DNA of 64,000 bases from Pelomonas sp. Root1444 (GTDB lineage Bacteria > Pseudomonadota > Gammaproteobacteria > Burkholderiales > Burkholderiaceae_C): NCBI RefSeq assembly GCF_001426885.1, contig NZ_LMFP01000013.1:172574-236573 (forward strand), read 5' to 3'. Numbering within the stretch: the first letter of the stretch is position 1; the number at the start of each line of letters is the position of its first letter. Below the pieces are notes generated by a model, which did not search any database, was not told where the DNA came from, and saw only the letters and a program-made list of their open reading frames with translations. Below are positions 1 through 7,308 of the stretch, one piece after another. The translations under genes and the position numbers were made by a program.

Positions 1-1
1 C

Positions 2-208
2 GTGCGCGACAACGGCGTGGGCTTCGACGCCGACAAGGCGCAGCGGCTGTTCAGGCCCTTCCACCGCCTGCACGACGCCCGCTTCGAGGGCTCGGGCGTG
101 GGCTTGTCCATCGTCAAGAAGATCGTCGAACGCCATGGCGGCAAGGTCTGGGCGGACAGCACGCCTGGCCAGGGCGCCACCTTCTATTTCAGCTTCGGCT
201 GGCCCTGA
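2..208 (+). CDS. sensor histidine kinase, C-terminal end (partial)
   Basis: This is the last 68 codons of a gene whose start lies before the window. The reading frame holds the ATP-binding core of a HATPase_c domain: a G1-type box DNGVGFD near the beginning and a G2-type box [18 protein letters not shown] about 30 residues later, followed by the usual terminal strand ending in FYFSFGWP. The spacing of these boxes and the close of the domain at the stop codon are typical of phytochrome-like or PAS-type histidine kinases in which the kinase domain is the last domain. The input domain and phosphoacceptor histidine are not visible, so the signal cannot be stated. Confidence 0.85.
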   Translation: MRDNGVGFDADKAQRLFRPFHRLHDARFEGSGVGLSIVKKIVERHGGKVWADSTPGQGATFYFSFGWP

Positions 209-260
209 AGCGCGCCTGCGGGGATCGCGTGCGTGACCGGGCCGCGGCTCATACTCCGGC

Positions 261-761
261 ATGAAACTCGCAGTGGCCGTTCTTTTCGATAGCACGCAGG
301 CCCGTGCCGCCGCAGTGGCCTTTGACGCCTGGGATGCCGCGGAAGCGACGAAGACGTTCGTCTCTCGCATCACTCACGTCGAGAAGGCCCCGCGAGGAGC
401 GCTCGACCTGCGCGAACTGCCCTGTGTGATGCAGCTGCTGCGCGAGCACGACCTGGAGCCGGAGCTCATCCTGATGGACGGCTTCGTGCATCTGGATGCC
501 GACGAAACGCCGGGCCTGGGCCTGCACCTGTATCAGGCGCTGGGTGGCAAGGTGCCGGTCATCGGCGTGTCGAAGAAGGGGCTGCCGGGCCTGTCGGCGC
601 AGTTCGAGGTCATGCGGGAAGAGGAAACGCCGCCGCTGCTGGTCACGTGCGCGGGCATCGACATCGGCGCAGCCAAGGCGCGACTGCGTGCCATGCACGG
701 CAGGAAGCGCGTGCCCACGCTGATGAAGCTGGCCACTCGCCTTGCGAAGAACAAGGATTGA
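261..761 (+). CDS. endonuclease V-like protein, short and possibly degenerate
   Basis: A 166-residue protein that lines up with the core of endonuclease V (Nfi), the enzyme that nicks DNA 3' to deoxyinosine. Recognisable family blocks are LDLRELP (compare FREYP, carrying the catalytic Glu), ILMDGFVHL (compare VDGHGISHP, catalytic Asp) and VIGVSKKGL (compare TIGVAKK, the lysine). It is shorter than the roughly 220-residue E. coli enzyme. It starts almost at the first beta strand, the aspartate of that strand is not in its usual place, and the C-terminal histidine motif GHRVS is replaced by CAGID. Either a divergent active enzyme or an endonuclease V-fold protein with altered chemistry is possible. 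No strong ribosome binding site precedes the ATG, and it stands alone. Confidence 0.65.
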   Translation: MKLAVAVLFDSTQARAAAVAFDAWDAAEATKTFVSRITHVEKAPRGALDLRELPCVMQLLREHDLEPELILMDGFVHLDADETPGLGLHLYQALGGKVPVIGVSKKGLPGLSAQFEVMREEETPPLLVTCAGIDIGAAKARLRAMHGRKRVPTLMKLATRLAKNKD

Positions 762-835
762 ATCCCCGCCGCAATGGGCCGAGAAGGCATGGAGCCCGCT
801 TGATCCGGTATGACCGGGTTGATTACATTGCTCTC

Positions 836-846
836 TGGTAATACCA
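836..846. promoter_or_regulatory. GntR/FadR-type palindrome upstream of the DUF1593 gene
   Basis: The 11 bases TGGTAATACCA form a perfect palindrome around a central A. This matches the general FadR-subfamily GntR operator shape (T-GGT-N3-ACC-A), known for uronate and sugar-acid regulators such as UxuR/ExuR. It lies 69 bp before the chosen start of the secreted DUF1593 gene, a place suited to repression. The binding protein is not encoded nearby, so the assignment rests on the motif alone. Confidence 0.5.
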
Positions 847-914
847 AATTGGCCGGGCCTCTTGATTCCCAACGGGTGCAAGGGTTGACCGCATTGCCCT
901 CCAACCCACAGCCC

Positions 915-2405
915 ATGCAAACCATCCAGAGACTCCTGGCCATCGCGCTGCTGGCGATCGCCTCTGCCGCCCTCGCGGACGACGCCCAGCCGGTCACCTC
1001 CAAACGGGCGGGCACCACTGCGCCCCAAACGCCCGCCGTCAAGCCTCGCCTCGTCGTCCTCACCGACATCGAGAACGAGCCCGACGACACCCAGTCCCTG
1101 GTGCGGCTGCTGCTCTATGCCAACGACATCGAGCTGCGCGGCCTCGTGGCCACGACGTCGGTGCACATGAAGCAGGGCGTGCACCCCGAATCCATCCGCC
1201 ACGTCATCGAGCGCTACGGCCAAGTGCTGCCCCGGCTGCGCCAGCATGACCGCGCCTACCCCGATGCCGCGCAGCTGCTGGCCCGCGTGGCATCGGGCCA
1301 GCCGGGTTACGGCCTGCAGGCCATCGGCGACGGGCGCAACACGCCCGGTTCCGAGCTGCTGCTGCGTGAACTCGAACGCCCCGACGCGCGCCCGTTGTGG
1401 GTCAGCGTGTGGGGTGGGGCGAACACGCTGGCACAGGCTCTGCACGACCTGCGCCGCACGCGCACGAAAGAGGCCGTCGACGCAGCGGTCAGCCGCCTGC
1501 GGGTCTACACCATCTCCGACCAGGACGACACCGGCGCCTGGCTGCGCCGCGAGTTTCCGGGCCTCTTCTACATCGTCAGCCCCGGCAGCTATGCGCGGCC
1601 CACCTGGGCCGCGATACACCGCGAGATCGACGGCATCGACAACCAGCACGTCAGCAACGCCTGGATCGTCCGCAACATCCAGCAAGGCCACGGCCCGCTC
1701 GGGGCCGCCTACCCTGACATCGCCTACGGCATGGAAGGCGACACGCCCTCCTTCCTCGGCCTCATTCCCAACGGCTTGAACGCACCCGAGCACCCGAACT
1801 GGGGCGGCTGGGGCGGGCGCTACGAGCTCTACACGCCGCGCCGCGAGGACACCGACCCGGACGGCTTCACCGGCGGCGTGCCCGTCGAGACCGAGACGCG
1901 CCCGATCTGGACCAACGCCGTGGACCGCTACCGGCCCGTGGTTCCTGCCGCCTACGGCCGCCCCGTCAAGCCCGGGGAGCGCGAGTACAACGATGCGCTC
2001 GTGACGCTGTGGCGCTGGCGCGAGGCGATCCAGAACGACTTCGCTGCCCGCATGTTGTGGACGACGCGCGCGCCCGCCGAGGCCAACCACGCGCCCGTCG
2101 TGCGCCTGGCCCACGCCACCGACCTGCACGTGCGTGGCGGCGACTGGGTCGCGCTCGACGCCACCCCCAGCAGCGACCCGGACGGCGACAGCCTGAGCTT
2201 CCTGTGGCTCGCCTACCCCGAGGCCGGCACGCTGAAAACCCCGCTGCCGCTGGGCGCCGAGGTGCAGAGCCGCATCGCGCTGCGGACACCCGAAGTGGAC
2301 GCGCCGGTCACCGCCCATGTCATCGTGCAGGTCACCGACAAGGGCGCCCCCGCCCTCACCCGCTACCAACGCGTGATCCTGCACATCGAGCCGCGGGCTC
2401 GATGA
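915..2405 (+). CDS. secreted nucleoside hydrolase-like DUF1593 (Sde182-type) protein
   Basis: A 496-residue exported protein. The ATG at 915 is preferred over the upstream in-frame ATG at 810, because it gives a clean signal peptide (MQTIQRLLAIALLAIASAALA followed by DD). The mature part begins with RLVVLTDIENEPDDTQSLVRLL, the hallmark of the DUF1593 fold. That fold resembles nucleoside hydrolases in its Asp-rich metal site and is named after the cellulose-binding Saccharophagus protein Sde0182. The C-terminal 100 residues form the Ig-like second domain of the family (SSDPDGDSLSFLWLAYPEAG). A role in plant cell-wall or glycoside breakdown is inferred from family context and from the GntR-type palindrome upstream. 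Substrate is unknown. Confidence 0.85.
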   Translation: MQTIQRLLAIALLAIASAALADDAQPVTSKRAGTTAPQTPAVKPRLVVLTDIENEPDDTQSLVRLLLYANDIELRGLVATTSVHMKQGVHPESIRHVIERYGQVLPRLRQHDRAYPDAAQLLARVASGQPGYGLQAIGDGRNTPGSELLLRELERPDARPLWVSVWGGANTLAQALHDLRRTRTKEAVDAAVSRLRVYTISDQDDTGAWLRREFPGLFYIVSPGSYARPTWAAIHREIDGIDNQHVSNAWIVRNIQQGHGPLGAAYPDIAYGMEGDTPSFLGLIPNGLNAPEHPNWGGWGGRYELYTPRREDTDPDGFTGGVPVETETRPIWTNAVDRYRPVVPAAYGRPVKPGEREYNDALVTLWRWREAIQNDFAARMLWTTRAPAEANHAPVVRLAHATDLHVRGGDWVALDATPSSDPDGDSLSFLWLAYPEAGTLKTPLPLGAEVQSRIALRTPEVDAPVTAHVIVQVTDKGAPALTRYQRVILHIEPRAR

Positions 2406-2418
2406 GGCCACCGGGTGG

Positions 2419-2901
2419 TCAGCCCCGCAGCGCCTTCTCGATGGCGGCGACGTCGATCTTGCCCATCGTCATCATCGCGTCGAAGGCGCGCTTGGCGGCG
2501 GCCGGGTCGGGGCTGGTCACGGCCTCGTTCAACACGCGCGGCGAGATCTGCCAGGACAGGCCCCAGCGGTCCTTGCACCAACCGCACTGGCTCTCCCGGC
2601 CGCCGTTGCCGACGATGGCGTTCCACAGCCGGTCGGTCTCCGCCTGATCTTCCGTCTCGATCTGGAAGGAGAAGGCCTCGCTGTGCTTGAACTCCGGGCC
2701 GCCGTTCAGGCCCACGCACGGAATGCCGCAGACGGTGAACTCCACCAGCAGCACGTCGCCCTGCTTGCCGGCTGGGTAGTCGCCGGGCGCGCGGTGGACG
2801 GCGCCGACGGTGCTGTCGGGAAACGTCTGGGCATAGAACCGCGCCGCGTCCTCGGCGGTGCCGTCGAACCACAGGCAGACGACGTTCTTGTGTCGGGTCA
2901 T
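2419..2901 (-). CDS. VOC superfamily (PhnB/3-demethylubiquinone-like) protein
   Basis: A 160-residue protein of the PhnB-type vicinal oxygen chelate fold. Diagnostic blocks are CLWFDGTAEDAARFYAQTFPDS at the start, VEFTVCGIPCVGLNGGPEFKHSEAFSFQI in the middle and GRESQCGWCKDRWGLSWQISP near the end. These match the family annotated as 3-demethylubiquinone-9 3-methyltransferase domain proteins, whose members are generally not methyltransferases. The ATG at 2901 was chosen because the family always begins just there, and GGAG lies upstream. The gene follows ku by 16 bp and may be cotranscribed with it. The actual substrate is unknown. Confidence 0.85.
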   Translation of the reverse strand: MTRHKNVVCLWFDGTAEDAARFYAQTFPDSTVGAVHRAPGDYPAGKQGDVLLVEFTVCGIPCVGLNGGPEFKHSEAFSFQIETEDQAETDRLWNAIVGNGGRESQCGWCKDRWGLSWQISPRVLNEAVTSPDPAAAKRAFDAMMTMGKIDVAAIEKALRG

Positions 2902-2917
2902 GGGATGCTCCTGGAAC

Positions 2918-3793
2918 TCAGGCGGCTTTCCGGCCGCGGGGGGACTTGGCGGCCGGGGCCTTCTTGGCCGCCGACTTGGCCTTGCCGGATTTGCCGCCCA
3001 GGCTCTGGCGCAGCAGCTCGGTGAGGTCGACGACATTGGCGCTGCCCGTGTCCGGCGCCTCCTCGAAAGGCTGCACCGTCTGCTTCTTGCCGGCCTTGGC
3101 CTTGGCGGCCACCAGCTCGCGGATGGCGCTGCTGAAGTCGTCCTTGAACTGCTCCGGCTTCCAGGCGTCGGTCATCTGCGCGATCAGCTGCTGGGCCATC
3201 TTCAGCTCGGCCGGCTTGAGGCCCGCGGCGCCCGGCTTGGGCAGGTCCAGCGCCTCGGGCGAGCGGATCTCTTCGGCCCAGCGCAGCGTGCCCAGCATCA
3301 GCGCCGGGCCGGCCGGGATCAATGCGGCCAGGTGCTCCTTGTTGTGCAGCACGAAGCGCGCGATGCCGATCACGCCGGCCTTCTCCAGCGCCTCGCGCAG
3401 CAGCGCATAGACGCGTTGCGCCTTGGCGTCGGGCGCAAGGTAGTAGGGCTTCTCGATGTAGACGAAGGACACGTCCGCGGCCTTCACGAAGGTCTCGATC
3501 TGGATGGTCTGCGTGCGCTTGGGGTAGGCCGCCTTGATCTCGTCGTCGGACAGCAGGACGTACTCGTCGCCCTCCAGCTTCACGCCCTTGACGATGTTGT
3601 CCTTGGCGATCTCCTTGCCGGTGCGCTTGTTGATGCGCTTGTAGCCGACCGGGTCCATGCTGCGCTTGTCCAGCCAGTCGAAGTCGACCTCCTGCTCCTG
3701 GGTGGCTGAGTGCAGCGACACCGGCACGTGGACGAGGCCGAAGGAGATCGCGCCCTTCCAGATCGCGCGCGGGCCGGCGGCGTGCTCTGCCAT
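2918..3793 (-). CDS. ku: non-homologous end joining protein Ku
   Basis: A 291-residue bacterial Ku. It opens with RAIWKGAISFGLVHVPVSLHSAT, the standard first strand of the Ku beta-barrel. It carries YKRINKRTGKEI and YVLLSDDEIKAAYPKRTQTIQIETFV typical of the family, and ends in a lysine/alanine-rich basic tail. Ku homodimers bind double-strand DNA ends and recruit LigD. No ligD gene is next to it here; the partner must lie elsewhere or the protein works with another ligase. A small lipoprotein gene precedes it by 9 bp and the VOC gene follows, which suggests a stress-related transcription unit together with the PRC-barrel gene. Confidence 0.95.
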   Translation of the reverse strand: MAEHAAGPRAIWKGAISFGLVHVPVSLHSATQEQEVDFDWLDKRSMDPVGYKRINKRTGKEIAKDNIVKGVKLEGDEYVLLSDDEIKAAYPKRTQTIQIETFVKAADVSFVYIEKPYYLAPDAKAQRVYALLREALEKAGVIGIARFVLHNKEHLAALIPAGPALMLGTLRWAEEIRSPEALDLPKPGAAGLKPAELKMAQQLIAQMTDAWKPEQFKDDFSSAIRELVAAKAKAGKKQTVQPFEEAPDTGSANVVDLTELLRQSLGGKSGKAKSAAKKAPAAKSPRGRKAA

Positions 3794-3802
3794 GGCGTGG
3801 CC

Positions 3803-3988
3803 TCAGCCGGCCAGGAACAACACCGCGCCGCCGGCACTCGCCAGCGCGGTGGCGTGCGCTGTCGGCTTGGGCGGTGAGTCGGGCTTGGGGATGGGCGGCG
3901 CGGGCGGCGGCACTTCCTTGCGGCAGGCCGCCAGCGCGCCGACAGCGATCAGCGCACCCGCCATCAGCTGCACGAACCGGGTGTTCAT
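3803..3988 (-). CDS. small lipoprotein, unknown function
   Basis: A 61-residue protein too short for confident family assignment. It begins with a charged N-terminus and a hydrophobic stretch ending in a lipobox (ALAAC at residues 18-22), so it should be exported and lipidated. The rest is a proline-rich linker (PPPAPPIPKPDSPPKP) and a short hydrophobic end. It lies between the PRC-barrel gene and ku on the same strand with gaps of 13 and 9 bp, so it is probably cotranscribed. No function can be inferred. Confidence 0.6.
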   Translation of the reverse strand: MNTRFVQLMAGALIAVGALAACRKEVPPPAPPIPKPDSPPKPTAHATALASAGGAVLFLAG

Positions 3989-4001
3989 GACGTCACCGCG
4001 C

Positions 4002-4349
4002 TCAGATGCCCCAGGGGGCGCCGTAATAACCGTACACATGGCGGCCGTACTCCTCGGACCAGGCCGGCTCGCTGTCCTTGGCATAGCGCGGCCCGCTCCT
4101 GAGCTGCTCCATGTCGAGGTTGACGACATAACCGTCCTTCTCGGTGTCATAGGTCAGCATGCTCCACGGCAGCGGAAAGCGGTCCGCGCCCAGGCCCAGG
4201 AAGCCGCCGAACTCCAGCGCCGCATAGCGCACATGGCCGTTGCGCTTGTCGATGACGAGGTCGCCGATGGCGCCGAGCTTCTCGCCGGCAAGGTTGTAGA
4301 CGTCCGTGCCCTCGACCTTGGACGAAGAGATGGTGGGATGCAGGCTCAT
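4002..4349 (-). CDS. PRC-barrel domain protein
   Basis: A 115-residue protein with a single PRC-barrel: the first strand and turn VYNLAGEKLGAIGDLVIDK, then VRYAALEFGGFLGLGADRFPLPWSML and the short helix region after it. Such stand-alone PRC-barrel proteins of about 120 residues are common in soil Proteobacteria and are usually stress-induced. The founding example is the H subunit of the photosynthetic reaction centre, but no photosynthesis genes are seen here. It is the first gene of the run PRC, lipoprotein, ku, VOC on the minus strand. The position 4350-4590 upstream, shared with the divergent secreted protein, holds both promoters but no motif I can name. Confidence 0.85.
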   Translation of the reverse strand: MSLHPTISSSKVEGTDVYNLAGEKLGAIGDLVIDKRNGHVRYAALEFGGFLGLGADRFPLPWSMLTYDTEKDGYVVNLDMEQLRSGPRYAKDSEPAWSEEYGRHVYGYYGAPWGI

Positions 4350-4590
4350 GGCGACTCCTCGGGTGAAGCGTTGCCCACGACTATCGGCCCCGCCGGCACC
4401 CGCGGCGATCGGCCTGCCGGAACTCCGCCTGTAGGCGCCGGCCGACCCGATGAGCCTGGTTACACGCCCGCCTGCAGGCTGTCAGCCGCGTTTCCGTTTG
4501 TCCGATAAGCGCCGCCGAAGGGCGCCGACGCCGCGCGCAGCGGTGGGCGTCGATATTTGCTTCATCGAGCCGCATCGCCTGGAGACTGCC

Positions 4591-5091
4591 TTGACATCCC
4601 GCCTGCTTGCCCCGCTGCTCTGCCTCGCCATCGCCGGCCTTGCCGAAGCGCAGGTGCAGGCCTCGCATGTGTCCGTCACCGGCCACGCCCTGGCGGGCCA
4701 GGGTCAGGCCCTGGCCGGCGCCGACCCGGAGCTGAACTGGCGCGACCCGCAGTGGCTGGCGCGCCAGCGGGAACGGTCACGCTGGCGCTACCAGATCGGC
4801 CTGGAGCAGCAGGTGCGTTCGCCCGTGCAGCTGGGCCCGCAGGCGGCTGTGCGCGAGGCCGTGTGGGCCGGCGTCAGCTATGACCTGACGAATCGGTTGA
4901 GCGGCGGCGTGGAGGCCCCCGTCTGGCAGCGCGACACCGGCTGGGCCTCGCGCATGGCGTTCCAGCGGCCCAAGGACGAGGGCATCGCCGGGCTGCGCGG
5001 CGCGCTCAGCTACAAGCTGAGCCCGCAAAGCAAACTGAGCCTGCGCCCGCAGGCCCGCCGCGTGATGGTCACCTACGCCGCCACCTGGTGA
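4591..5091 (+). CDS. secreted protein of unknown function
   Basis: A 166-residue protein. A TTG start at 4591 is chosen because GGAGA lies about ten bases upstream and because it gives a proper signal peptide (LTSRLLAPLLCLAIAGLAEA, then QVQA). A longer frame open from 4450 has no ribosome binding site and a non-signal-like N-terminus. The mature part has alternating polar and aromatic strands (WRYQIGLEQQVRSPVQLG, AVWAGVSYDLTNRLSGGVEAPVW, ALSYKLSPQSKLSLRPQARRVMVTY) that look like outer-membrane or periplasmic beta strands. I do not recognise the family. Confidence 0.6.
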   Translation: MTSRLLAPLLCLAIAGLAEAQVQASHVSVTGHALAGQGQALAGADPELNWRDPQWLARQRERSRWRYQIGLEQQVRSPVQLGPQAAVREAVWAGVSYDLTNRLSGGVEAPVWQRDTGWASRMAFQRPKDEGIAGLRGALSYKLSPQSKLSLRPQARRVMVTYAATW

Positions 5092-5103
5092 CGCGGCCGG
5101 CGG

Positions 5104-5898
5104 TCAGCCGCCCAGCAGCTTCATCAGCGGTGCCGGCGCGGCCGCCACGGCGCGGTCATCCTGCTCGTCCTTCAACCCGATGCCGCTCAGTCGCCGCGTT
5201 CGCGCCTCGCGCAGCAGCGCCTGCAGCTTGGCCGCCGCAGCCGCTGGCGCCAGGCCCTCGGGTCGCACGTTGGAGATGCAGTTGCGCTGCGCGTCGACGA
5301 GGGCGGGGCGCGGCGCCCAGCTGAAGTAGACGCCCAGGCTGTCCGGCGCCGACAGGCCCGGCCGCTCGCCGATCAGCACGACGACGCAGCGGGCGTTGAG
5401 CAGCGCGCCGACCTCGTCGCCCAGCGCCACGCGGGCCTGCGTCGCGACGACCGGCGGCGCCCAGGCCCAGCCGCCCTCCTGCTGCAACCGTTCGCGCAGC
5501 GCGGTGAACAGCGGCAGGGCCTGGCGCTGCAGGGCCAGCGCGGAGAGGCCGTCGGCCAGCACGAAGGCGAGGTCGGCCGCGGGCGCGCGGCGCTCGGCCA
5601 GCAGCGCGGCGCTGGCGTCGTCGAGGCGGCGGCCGAGGTCGGGCCGCTGCAGGTAGGTGGCGCGGTCCGCCGCACGGCTGCGGACGTGCAGCGGCGCCTC
5701 GCCGAGCGCGCGCAGGCCGCCCAGCAACGCCTCCACATCCAGCGCCGCGTGCACCGCGTCGCGCGCCTCGGCGTGGGCCTGCTGGAAGGCCAGGTGCGCG
5801 GCGGTCGGCACGCTCGCGCCGGCGCGGCCCAGGCCGATGCGCGCGGCGGTGTAGCGGCGCAGGCTGGCCCAGGGCTGGCCGGTGACGGGCGGCTTCAT
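5104..5898 (-). CDS. eutC: ethanolamine ammonia-lyase small subunit
   Basis: A 264-residue EutC. It shows the family blocks TAARIGLGRAGASVPTAAHLAFQQAHAEARDAVH near the N-terminus, ADLAFVLADGLSALALQRQ in the centre, VVLIGERPGLSAPDSLGVYFSW and RNCISNVRPEGL towards the end. With EutB it forms the adenosylcobalamin-dependent enzyme that converts ethanolamine to acetaldehyde and ammonia; EutC supplies much of the cobalamin-binding surface. Its ATG overlaps the eutB stop codon (ATGA), so the two subunits are translationally coupled. No microcompartment shell genes, permease or aldehyde dehydrogenase genes adjoin, as in many Burkholderiales that use ethanolamine mainly as a nitrogen source. Confidence 0.95.
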   Translation of the reverse strand: MKPPVTGQPWASLRRYTAARIGLGRAGASVPTAAHLAFQQAHAEARDAVHAALDVEALLGGLRALGEAPLHVRSRAADRATYLQRPDLGRRLDDASAALLAERRAPAADLAFVLADGLSALALQRQALPLFTALRERLQQEGGWAWAPPVVATQARVALGDEVGALLNARCVVVLIGERPGLSAPDSLGVYFSWAPRPALVDAQRNCISNVRPEGLAPAAAAAKLQALLREARTRRLSGIGLKDEQDDRAVAAAPAPLMKLLGG

Positions 5899-7265
5899 GC
5901 CTGCGCCAGCAAGGCCGCGAAACGCTCGGGCAGCGCGTCCGCCAGCCGCGGCGCGCCGCCGGGCTCGAACACGCCCATGCGCTGCAGCCAGGCCTCGAAC
6001 TCGGGCGCCGGCCGCAGCCCCATCAACCGCCGCATCGCCAGCGCGTCGTGGAAGCTGGTGCTCTGGTAGCCCAGCATGATGTCGTCCGAGCCGGGCACGC
6101 CCATGATGTAGTTGCAGCCGGCCGTGCACAGCAGCGTCAGCAGGCTGTCGATATCGTCCACGTCGGCCTCGGCGTGGTTGGTGAAGCAGACGTCCACGCC
6201 CATCGGCAGGCCCAGCAGCTTGGCGGCGCAGTGGTCCTCCAGCCCGGCGCGCAGGATCTGCTTGCCGTCGAACAGGTATTCCGGCCCGATGAAGCCGACC
6301 ACGCTGTTGACCAGCAGCGGCTCGAAGCGCCGCGCGACCGCGTAGGCGCGGCACTCCAGCGTCTGCTGGTCGCAGCCATGGTGGGCGCCGCTGGACAGCG
6401 CACTGCCCTGGCCGGTCTCGAAGTACATGACCTGCCGGCCGCCGCGACTGAGCGCCAGCGCCGCCTGCTGCGCCTCCGCCAGCAACGCCAGCGAGACGCC
6501 GAAGCCGCGGTTGGCGCCCTCGGTACCGGCGATGGACTGGAACACCAGGTCCACCGGGGCACCGCGGTTGATGGCTTCGAGCGTCGTCGTCACATGCGTC
6601 AGCACGCAGCTCTGCGTCGGGATCTCGTGGTGCGCGATAACGGCGTCCAGCATCCGCACCAGGCGCATGACCTGCGGCAGGTTGTCCGTCGCGGGGTTGA
6701 TGCCGATGACGGCGTCGCCCGCGCCCATCAGCAGGCCGTCCAGCAGGCTGGCGGCGATGCCGGCCTCGTCGTCGGTCGGGTGGTTGGGCTGCAGCCGCGT
6801 GGCGAGGTGCCCGCGCAGGCCGAGCGTGCCGCGGAACTGCGTGACCACCTCGCAGCGGCGCGCGATCAGCAGCAGGTCCTGCACGCGGCACAGCTTGGTG
6901 ACGGCGGCGGCCATCTCGGGCGTCAGTCCGGGCGCGATCTGCGCGGGGTCAACCGCGTCCGCCAGCAGCGCATCGCGCAGGCCGCCGACGGTGAGGTGCG
7001 CGATGGGCGCGAAGGCGGTGGCGTCATGCGTGTCGACGATGAGGCGCGTCACTTCGTCGTGCTCGTAGGGCACGACGGCCTCGTTCAGGAAGGCCTTGAG
7101 CGGCAGGTCGGCCAGCGCCAGCTGCGCCGCGACGCGCTCGCGCGCATTCGCGGCGGCCAAGCCGGCCAGCTCGTCGCCCGAGCGCCGCGGGCTGGCCTTG
7201 GCGAGCAGCGTGCGCAGGTCGGCGAACTGGAAGCGCTCGGCACCGAGGGTGTGGGCATGGGCCAT
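5895..7265 (-). CDS. eutB: ethanolamine ammonia-lyase large subunit
   Basis: A 456-residue EutB, practically the same length as the E. coli protein (453). Clear blocks are RCEVVTQFRGTLGLRGHLATRLQPNHPTDD, DAVIGINPATDN, MYFETGQGSALSSGAHHGCDQQTLECRAYA and DVCFTNHAEADVDDIDSLLTLLCTAGCNYIMGVPGSDDIMLGYQSTSFHD, which together line the TIM-barrel active site. It is the catalytic subunit of the adenosylcobalamin-dependent lyase. The start at 7265 gives MAHAHTLGAERFQFADL, the usual family start. I looked upstream for a cobalamin riboswitch and saw none: only 43 bp separate it from the preceding kinase gene. Confidence 0.97.
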   Translation of the reverse strand: MAHAHTLGAERFQFADLRTLLAKASPRRSGDELAGLAAANARERVAAQLALADLPLKAFLNEAVVPYEHDEVTRLIVDTHDATAFAPIAHLTVGGLRDALLADAVDPAQIAPGLTPEMAAAVTKLCRVQDLLLIARRCEVVTQFRGTLGLRGHLATRLQPNHPTDDEAGIAASLLDGLLMGAGDAVIGINPATDNLPQVMRLVRMLDAVIAHHEIPTQSCVLTHVTTTLEAINRGAPVDLVFQSIAGTEGANRGFGVSLALLAEAQQAALALSRGGRQVMYFETGQGSALSSGAHHGCDQQTLECRAYAVARRFEPLLVNSVVGFIGPEYLFDGKQILRAGLEDHCAAKLLGLPMGVDVCFTNHAEADVDDIDSLLTLLCTAGCNYIMGVPGSDDIMLGYQSTSFHDALAMRRLMGLRPAPEFEAWLQRMGVFEPGGAPRLADALPERFAALLAQA

Positions 7266-7308
7266 GGCGCGAGTGTGCTCAAAAGCGGCGGCGCCTGCAC
7301 GAGGACCG

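Noticed and set aside
249-2411. Very long open frames on the strand opposite to real genes (for example 249-2411 minus, 6048-7514 plus, 15123-18722 plus)
   Set aside because: They are mirror frames produced by high third-position G+C. Their translations are low-complexity Ala/Arg/Gly/His with no recognisable domain, while the other strand encodes well-known families.
7266-7308. Cobalamin riboswitch upstream of eutB
   Set aside because: Only 43 bp lie between the genes, without B12-box-like sequence; too short for the aptamer.
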